From NCBI GenBank assembly GCA_036674765.1, contig JARVKI010000176.1, forward strand, positions 1 to 37,728: a stretch of 37,728 bases of DNA, read 5' to 3'. A program made the translations under genes and the position numbers. Each line of letters opens with the position of its first letter. The first letter of the stretch is position 1. The DNA comes from Seiridium cupressi (Eukaryota > Ascomycota > Sordariomycetes > Amphisphaeriales > Sporocadaceae). The notes under the pieces were generated by a model. That model did not search any database, had not been told where the DNA came from, and worked only from the letters and a program-made list of their open reading frames with translations. Below, piece after piece: positions 31,224-37,728 of this stretch.

Positions 31224-32768
31224 ATGATGGACCGCCTACCTCAAGAGATTGTAGACTTAATCGCCTCGTTCCTCTTTTCGGACATCAGGCTCCCCAGTTC
31301 TGACGAAGACGAAGAGGGATGGACCCCATATGCTACGTCCGCGAAGCCGGAACCCTCTCTAGCGCCCTTCGCAACCATCTCACGAGCTTGGCAAGCCGCA
31401 GTCGAGCGCCGGACTTTTCAAAGCATCAAATTTGACAGCGAAGATCTGCCCGTACTTAAGAAGGCACTTACGCTGTATCGATACCTGCGCCTCAAACGCA
31501 TGATATTCACCGTCATCTTGCCGCCCTACGATACTGTAGCGGCGTCAAAGGTCGAGATTCAACAAGACAGGAGCGCCAACAGTCAGGCCTACAGCGATGC
31601 CCTCCAGTCCTTGTTCGAGATCCTAAAATCTTCCGAGCTGGAGCAGCCCAGGGCCCACAGCCTTGAATTGTTTATCAATCACCCAGAATCCCGCAGTGAC
31701 ATCCAGTGGTCTGCAAACAGAGGTATCTCGGGCTCTGACGGGCAGATCTATGAAGGCCGCTACTTTCATTCTTACATCGATGTTTACAACCTGGATAAGC
31801 TGCCGCAGCTCCACCATGTTACAAGGTTCTTTGTGAAGATGCCCAAGGATCAACTCGGCCATCGAATGCTATATCCACGGGTACCAATTCAGATAGTATC
31901 GAAGCTGCCTAACGTGGAGGGCTTCTGCATCGACGTCAACGGCAATGAGAGGCTGTATATCAGACAACGCCGCGAACATCGTCGGGAGCTAGCAGAGCAG
32001 ATACAGAAGCTCTCTCTGCCAAAATTGAAGACAGCAGATCTTCATTTCCTCTACAGTTCGCCAGAAGACCATCGCTACCTAACGCCCATGCTCCATCCGA
32101 CAACTGAGTTTGACTTGCTCAGCTCTGTTCGCCATTCTTTCTCCCAAGGTCTTGTAGAACTCAGCCTGAATGGTGTTCTTGACATCAGCGCACTTCAACC
32201 CATCAGCGGATACGGGACTACTCTGTGGCCGAATTTGGAACAATTAGACATTCACTTCCACCAAGTCCGTCCATCTGGTGGTTGGTATTTTACTGGCACT
32301 CCTCCCACACATCTACCGGAGCGGGAACCGCAATCTGAGATCATCGAGGAAGACGTGGACGAGGGTTTCCATTTCCACCAAGAAATGGCTGCTATCGGCA
32401 TGCAACCGACATGCTACTTCCGCTCCAAGCCAGACGATGGATACATCTCACCCATGGTCGACGCTTTCGCAGACGCGGTGGCGCACATGCCAAAGATTCG
32501 GAATGCAATGATACACAGCACCCTTGTGAAAGGGAACTTCGCACCGGAATGGTTTGTCGTTGCTTACGTTGCACCATGCAAGAACCCCGACACGTGCCAG
32601 GGAATATGCAACCGCTTGAAAGAACGCAACTTGGTAATTGATTTACAAGGATGGAACCCATCCGAACAACTGATGAGGAAACTGCAAAGCATAGGTACTA
32701 AGTTCTATGATAGAGACTTGCTCGAGGAGAGCATGGACGAATTTCTTTCGAGAAATGGCAAAATGTGA
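31224..32768 (+). CDS. F-box domain protein
   Basis: Single exon, 514 aa from the ATG at 31224; a second ATG follows directly and may be used instead. The N-terminus has an F-box: LPQEIVDLIASFLF at residues 4-17, then after an acidic insert LAPFATISRAWQAAVERRTF, the typical second half of fungal F-box domains. The rest has regularly spaced leucines (LPKLKTADLHFLY, LVELSLNGVLDISAL, LWPNLEQLDIHFH), suggesting degenerate leucine-rich-repeat-like substrate-binding structure. Such proteins link Skp1-cullin E3 ligases to targets for ubiquitination; the target is unknown. The gene is convergent with the NmrA-like gene, 118 bp apart. No lesion is seen. Confidence 0.8.
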   Translation: MMDRLPQEIVDLIASFLFSDIRLPSSDEDEEGWTPYATSAKPEPSLAPFATISRAWQAAVERRTFQSIKFDSEDLPVLKKALTLYRYLRLKRMIFTVILPPYDTVAASKVEIQQDRSANSQAYSDALQSLFEILKSSELEQPRAHSLELFINHPESRSDIQWSANRGISGSDGQIYEGRYFHSYIDVYNLDKLPQLHHVTRFFVKMPKDQLGHRMLYPRVPIQIVSKLPNVEGFCIDVNGNERLYIRQRREHRRELAEQIQKLSLPKLKTADLHFLYSSPEDHRYLTPMLHPTTEFDLLSSVRHSFSQGLVELSLNGVLDISALQPISGYGTTLWPNLEQLDIHFHQVRPSGGWYFTGTPPTHLPEREPQSEIIEEDVDEGFHFHQEMAAIGMQPTCYFRSKPDDGYISPMVDAFADAVAHMPKIRNAMIHSTLVKGNFAPEWFVVAYVAPCKNPDTCQGICNRLKERNLVIDLQGWNPSEQLMRKLQSIGTKFYDRDLLEESMDEFLSRNGKM

Positions 32769-32886
32769 GCACCCAAGTTAATCCATACTTGTGTACCCCC
32801 TTGTAACTGACCTGTATACAATGAGTAGACCGGTGGACGGGAGGAACTAGATCAGCCCTTTACCTGACTCGCAAGCTCGCGGCCAT

Positions 32887-34028
32887 TCAGAAGAGGTGTT
32901 TGAGTCCTTCGATCGTCCCGCGAAAGCCAACTACCTCACGGGGATTAATGCCGAGCTCCTCCGGGCTAATGTGCGCATTGGTCTCAGCCCATGGGTTACA
33001 TTTCTCCCCAAACTTGAACTGTAGCCCAATCTCCTTACCAGCTGTTCCCCAGACCTTACTATAGTCCTCAATGCTACACTCGATGAAGCGCCCCTTCTTG
33101 CCAGTCACTTCGGACCAGGCGTCAATCATCTGCTGAAAGGACCATCTCTCGAGAGCGACGTTGGCGTACTTCTCAAAAGACTCCGGTGCGGTCGCTATCG
33201 CCTGGCGAACCCAGATCCCTGGATTGACGGTCAAATCACCGGCTAAGAGGACCTTGGCATTGGGCTTAGTTGGCGCCAGCTGGATGTACTGTCCAGTCCC
33301 GGGCTGGCGACAAGTTAACTATCGAATTTGACATGACCGTATGGGAATGGCACTCACGTATTCGAATGGCTTCAGAAGGGGGAGGAAGGCCAAGTTCTGG
33401 GGATAGTATCCGATATAAAGATACGTCGTCTTTTTGGCCAGCTCCGGAAGCTCAGACTTGATGCGAGCATCTACATTGGCCTTGTAGTCCATCTGCGTCC
33501 AGGTTAGCTATCTCAACACGATGCACGCAGAGCCAGATTGCATGCTCGCCACTTACATGAGGCACCACGAGCTCGCCGTTGAACATCCTCTTAGCGCCGG
33601 GGCATGTCGACCAGAAGTAGTGCTCCAGTGTTGGGGTTTGAGCGGCCGCGCGCGCAATCTTCATTCCTTGCTCCTCTTCGATGATACCAGACTCATCCTG
33701 AGATTTCCCTGTGAACAGATGCTCCCACCAATTCGTTACTGCGTAAACAGCGCTGACGCCCTGGCAGTGTGTCGGTATCTTGCATTCAACGTAGCGGTAA
33801 TCCCTTGCCAAAAAGTCAGCTCACCTGAAAGGCTCGAACGAGAGAGTCTTCGTCGTCGAAAGTGGCCTCGACAACCTCAATACCATCAGCAGCAAGTTTC
33901 TGCGCCGACTCACTGTTGGCATTCCTCGTGATCGCTCGGACTTCCCAGCCTGGCGTCTTCCTCATGATGTTGACCACACCACCGCCTTGTGAGCCAGTGG
34001 CACCTGTGACGGCAATAATCTTCGACAT
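32887..34028 (-). CDS. NmrA-like NAD(P)-binding protein
   Basis: Four exons on the minus strand: 34028-33825, 33760-33557, 33492-33358 and 33303-32887. Introns are 64, 64 and 54 bp, all GT-AG and all in phase 0, giving 319 aa, typical for the family. The start is set by MSKIIAVTGATGSQGGGVV, the Rossmann dinucleotide motif GxxGxxG at residues 9-15. Next come WEVRAITRNANSESAQKL, SAVYAVTNWWEHLF, and the later block FNGELVVPHMDYKANVDARI. NmrA-like proteins are atypical short-chain dehydrogenases, often without catalysis, that sense the NAD(P) redox state; Aspergillus NmrA binds the GATA factor AreA in nitrogen repression. This one is a general family member, not necessarily NmrA itself. No lesion is seen. 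Confidence 0.9.
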
Positions 34029-36508
34029 TCTGTTGTATAGCGGGAGATTCGGATGTATCGAAAGAGACTTGGAGACGAGGCATTCGCCCTCCTCGTGAGA
34101 GGCCATACGAGGCTTAATATAGCCGGTTGGGCCCCCCGACTGATCCGCAACCTGTTTGGGGCTAAACCAGGCGAAATTCATTTCAACAGGCTCAAAGAGA
34201 AAAAAGGACGGTGGGGAACCCTTGCTCGATGTATAAGAATGATTGGCAACCAGTGGTAGTCGACAGCCAAATATGCAGGGTCCACAGCAGCGTAACCTAG
34301 AGCTGGCCTGCCATTGTGCAAGTGCCGGACCTTTGCTGGAGCCTCGCAGTTAACCATGCCACTTTTCCGTCATATTCGATGCACGATGCCAGCACCCCGC
34401 ACGTTAATTCTAAAGAATATGACAACCTTATGGAAATGATTGGTAATGCTTATAAATTCTTTACATGAGATGTTGAGACAATCTTCGCTCACAAACGACA
34501 TACATAATGGAGACAGTTTTATAGACTGGGATGGCTTACCCAAGCGAGACTATACGGGGACCGTGTCAGTGCTTCTACCAAAGTTGATAGATACAGCTCT
34601 GCTCCAGACACTGAGCATCACCACCCGACCCAGATTAGCCCGGATACTCCCGCATGCCTTGCTAAAACTGGACTCTTTTGGTGGAGTGAGTTTGAATCAC
34701 AGATCGATGTTATGGAGACTTAACGAGATTTAGTACTCGGACGAGCAAATACCAACGAGCAGAACGATCGTTCTGTATACTTGTGTCGATGTCCGAGACA
34801 AGTTGATCGGTAAAACAAACGGGGCAGAGTCACTACCTCACGATGAAGGTGAGCCCTATATTCTCGAGTTACTGTTTGCGCTGCGAGGTATGTTCGAGTC
34901 GCTTACCTGGCAGTTGATTAATGAGCTATCAGAACACTAACTTGAGACACGAGGCTGCGGATGTCAGAGATGCATACAAAACGAATGATCGCTCGTCGGG
35001 CTCACTGTTATAATGAAGATGCCTTGGTAGAACCAGGTAGGGAGAGAACTGCACTCAAAGCCTGTTTCACCACGAATAATGTGCGGGAAAGCTCCGATGC
35101 TGGAGCGCAAAGTGCTTCGGAAGCACACCAAATGATAGCACCTCACTTTCTATGAGTTAGAAAGACTAGATCCGAGAGAACCGAACCCTCTCACGCCGTT
35201 CACAGTCCATCCTTCTTAACCACCCCCCGTTTCCCGTATAGGGACCTCACCAGAGTGCATTTCATGTGGATCTGGTGCACCTATCGCTCCAACTAGGCTC
35301 TACCCTTTGGTACCCAGGTTGACACAGGGGACCATGCCCCTGTGGATAATACAGCAGATGAACGACCCGTGGCGCACGCCCTTGTTTCGATTTTCAATTT
35401 TCCTCTTCCCGCAAGCAGTCCAACATTTCGTTTGCGGCTGCTCTCGCTGAGAACCATGAGAACCATGAAAACAAGTACGAGTTTCACTTCACCGTTTTGT
35501 TGAACATGCGCAAAGTCGAAGCGGAGTATCTTCGATTAAAATTACTCATACCGACCTGTATTCATGTGCATAGCCTTAAAAGAAGCCTTAAGAAACAGCC
35601 CCGATCGCTCTATCTAAGGCCGCCGAGGACACAGCAAGTACATTGTAGGTCTGGAGATCAGCCTCTGACTCTTCACTTGGTGTACCGCGACAACGCACAC
35701 GAGACCAGTCTCTACCTTGGTCTTGGAATATCGGTTTGGATGCCTTGCTCGTGAACACGTGCGAGGTGTTGCGCCTCCCCAAACCATTCCGCTATGTTGC
35801 TCGGAGACGTCGCTGTTGGATATTCTACGATCGAGGCCTCCACTTATGGGTACTCCTAAGGTACAAATCTACAACCCGGTGCAACCCCGGCTATTTTTTA
35901 GATCCCGACAATCACGAGCCACGGATCTTGGTTTCCTTTGACGGCGATGGAGTCCTCCTGCGACAACATCATTCAGAAACAATCTACATACATTTATCCC
36001 AAGCATTATTAAATAAGATTTGACATTTTCAGTAATAGAGTTTCAATTAGACAATATTGCTATAGTTCAGGTTCAAAATGCGGATTTTGATCTTCGCATG
36101 GTGGGGTTCGAGTGAGGATGCCTGCCATGATCTTGAAACGACGACGTCGACTTCACTGGCTATAGTTAGTGTCACTACTTGGGGGTCAGAGCGGGGCGGT
36201 GGCGCATCGCAATACCATGCAAAAATGCTGTATTCCCGACCGATTCCAGACGATGTGTGTCGGGTTTAGCTCAGCAACAAGCTTGTAAGATCCCGGCCCG
36301 CTGCCTTTGATCTGCCTTGCTATTCCGGTGTATTTATTACGTGATCGCGGATTATAGCGGAAATAGCGGGGTTTGACCTAAAGACATGGCTTTCGACGTC
36401 AAGTATAGATATCGACTAACTAGGTGGGGGACTATAAAATCTAGGATGTGATAATCAGATAATTGAGAAAGGAATTTGATTACGCCTTCCTATATTGACG
36501 AGATCAAA
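34029..36508. other. Intergenic, no supported gene
   Basis: 2.5 kb with only short frames. A 95-codon plus frame at 35736-36023 reads smoothly in parts (HHSETIYIHLSQALL) but has no motif. The left part is the NmrA-like promoter and the right end the SDR promoter. I see no repeats or RNA genes. Confidence 0.45.
36433..36438 (+). promoter_or_regulatory. TATA box of the SDR gene
   Basis: TATAAA about 70 bp upstream of the ATG at 36509. The spacing is short but acceptable for a fungal core promoter. Confidence 0.5.
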
Positions 36509-37415
36509 ATGGCAGCTTCAAATAAGGATATTGTTTTCATCACTGGCGAAAACACAGGTCTTGGCGTAGAGATCGCACGCAAGCTTCTACGTGGACATGC
36601 GGATAGATTTCACGTCATCATTGGGAGTCGTACACTTGCCAAAGGAAACGCGGCCGTATATGGCTTGAAAGCCGAAGGGTTTGATGGCGTTGAGACCGTC
36701 CAAGTCGACGTGACAAGAGAGGAGTCTCTAGCCACCGCGGCCAAGACGGTGACAGAGAGACACGGAAGGGTGAACGTCCTGCACGTCAATGTAAGTGGTG
36801 ACCGAACATTGTCAACGCTCAGCGATTCGGTAGCTAATCCCCTGGATACTTGCAGGCTGGCATAGCTCTTGACTTGAATTATACGGACCGCAAGGATTGG
36901 CCTCTGAGCAGACTGCTGATGACGTCCATGGAAACAAATGTTGCCGGCGCGGCTGCGACGGTTGAGACCTTTGTCCTTCTTCTCGAGAAAGCCGAGAATC
37001 CCCGAGTTGTATTCATGACTTCAGGGGCTGGAAGTGTGCAGCTCGCCCACGATCATGTCGTCCTAAGCTTGAACTGGCCCTCCCACAGTGTGAGCAAAGC
37101 CGCGCTGAATATGCTCATGATGCATTACTTCCACAAGTTTCCTCAGTGGAAGGTGAATGCCTGTGCTCTAGGATTTAGGGTGAGCAGCCTCCACCCTGGA
37201 GATCTATCTCGTATCAAATAGCGGTCTGCTGACTCGCCTTGCAGGCTACCAATCTCAACAACTTCGGCAAAGGTTCTCCTGGAGGTGTTCCGCCAGGTCC
37301 CGTTGAGGACGGCGCTGTGAACGCTGTCAGGCTCTCATTGCTGGGAAAGGGTGGCGAAAGGGGGACATTTACGCAACTTGTTGGAAAAGACGGCCACGGG
37401 GAGATTCCTTGGTGA
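36509..37415 (+). CDS. Short-chain dehydrogenase/reductase, His in place of catalytic Tyr
   Basis: Three exons, 36509-36790, 36856-37179 and 37245-37415, with two 65-bp introns (GTAAGT...TTGCAG and GTGAGC...TTGCAG, branch GCTGAC), giving 258 aa. The ATG at 36509 is the first in frame. The Rossmann motif TGENTGLG is at residues 12-19 (TGxxxGxG). NAG is formed across the first junction (HVN-AGIA). An Asn block TNVAGA and a Ser block VVFMTSGAGS follow. The active-site motif YxxxK reads HSVSKAALN: His171 and Lys175, so the usual catalytic Tyr is replaced (codon CAC). Exon 3 ends the protein with GGERGTFTQLVGKDGHGEIPW. The family reduces carbonyls or oxidises alcohols with NAD(P)H; this copy may be inactive or altered. 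The substrate is unknown. Confidence 0.88.
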
Positions 37416-37600
37416 TCGCAAGGTGGTTTGGGGTAAGTCATATTAGACGATCTGCAGATGAACAAGCCGGCGTCATTATATGTATAGTCACGACTCTTTT
37501 TCATGAAGTGTGTGGTATTGGGATCTTCTGGTCCGGCGGGATAGACTGTTCACAACTAGAAAACTGGTAGGCATATGACAGGAAGCCTGTTGATGGCCAT

Positions 37601-37641
37601 GGGTGGGAAGGTGGGAAGGTGGGGGGGGGGGGGGGGGGGGG
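37601..37641 (+). repeat. G-rich tract with 21-G homopolymer
   Basis: GGGTGGGAAGGTGGGAAGGT is followed by 21 G in a row at 37621-37641. It could form a G-quadruplex. It lies close to the contig end and may be a true microsatellite or an assembly artefact. Confidence 0.7.
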
Positions 37642-37728
37642 CGGTTGTGCGTTAAAGGTAAACATGGCAACAAAATAACAATACCAAAAAAAAATAAAAA
37701 ATATTAAAAATTATTAAATAATTAACAC
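37642..37728. other. AT-rich contig end
   Basis: After the G run, about 40 ordinary bases lead into an AT-rich tail without G (37684-37728) like the block at 1-540. It probably marks a second AT-rich island where assembly stopped. Confidence 0.6.

Noticed and set aside
1..37728. CRISPR arrays, integrons, phage or bacterial operons
   Set aside because: No regularly spaced direct repeats and no bacterial-type genes were seen. The intron-rich genes are eukaryotic.

Overview
The window looks like a nuclear contig from a filamentous ascomycete (Pezizomycotina; Eurotiomycetes such as Aspergillus/Penicillium are my best guess from gene flavour, not proven). The signs are short GT-AG introns of 49-75 bp, branch points of the CTAAC/CTGAC/TACTAAT type, monocistronic genes on both strands, and typical fungal families: a HET-domain protein, an ENA P-type ATPase, a hexose transporter, an F-box protein, an NmrA-like protein, a fungal NIF3-like protein and an RPEL-repeat protein.

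Layout. 1-540 is an extreme AT block with no G on the given strand. 1117-4146 holds an intact-looking HET gene (two exons) followed by a decayed HET-NACHT (NLR-type) relic. 4273-6140 carries two minus-strand genes, NIF3-like and the three-exon RPEL gene. 6948-7409 is a small DUF4267-type membrane protein. 8722-12103 is a three-exon ENA-type Na+/K+ efflux ATPase with a promoter rich in PacC-type hexamers. After a 2.7 kb gap comes a three-exon hexose transporter (14797-16536). From about 16540 to 25200 the sequence is gene-poor and partly decayed. It holds an orphan reading frame broken by one TAA, several small unidentified minus-strand genes, a diverged local duplication, and an FAD monooxygenase pseudogene with two stops and two frameshifts.

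25539-29308 is MSH6 (mismatch repair), with MluI-box-like elements upstream. 31224-32768 is an F-box protein, convergent with a four-exon NmrA-like gene (32887-34028). 36509-37415 is a short-chain dehydrogenase whose catalytic Tyr position reads His. The contig ends in a 21-G homopolymer and a second G-free AT-rich tail.

How they work together. I see no biosynthetic cluster or operon-like system. The genes are mostly independent housekeeping functions (DNA repair, ion and sugar transport) with accessory, self-recognition or redox genes between them. I did not find a convincing new multi-gene system. The best leads are the HET/NLR neighbourhood, the broken orphan family at 16956-17588, the His-for-Tyr SDR, and the nonsense changes in the two decayed genes, which fit C-to-T mutation in CpA context. 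Exon boundaries were worked out by hand from splice signals and reading-frame continuity. No database search was possible.
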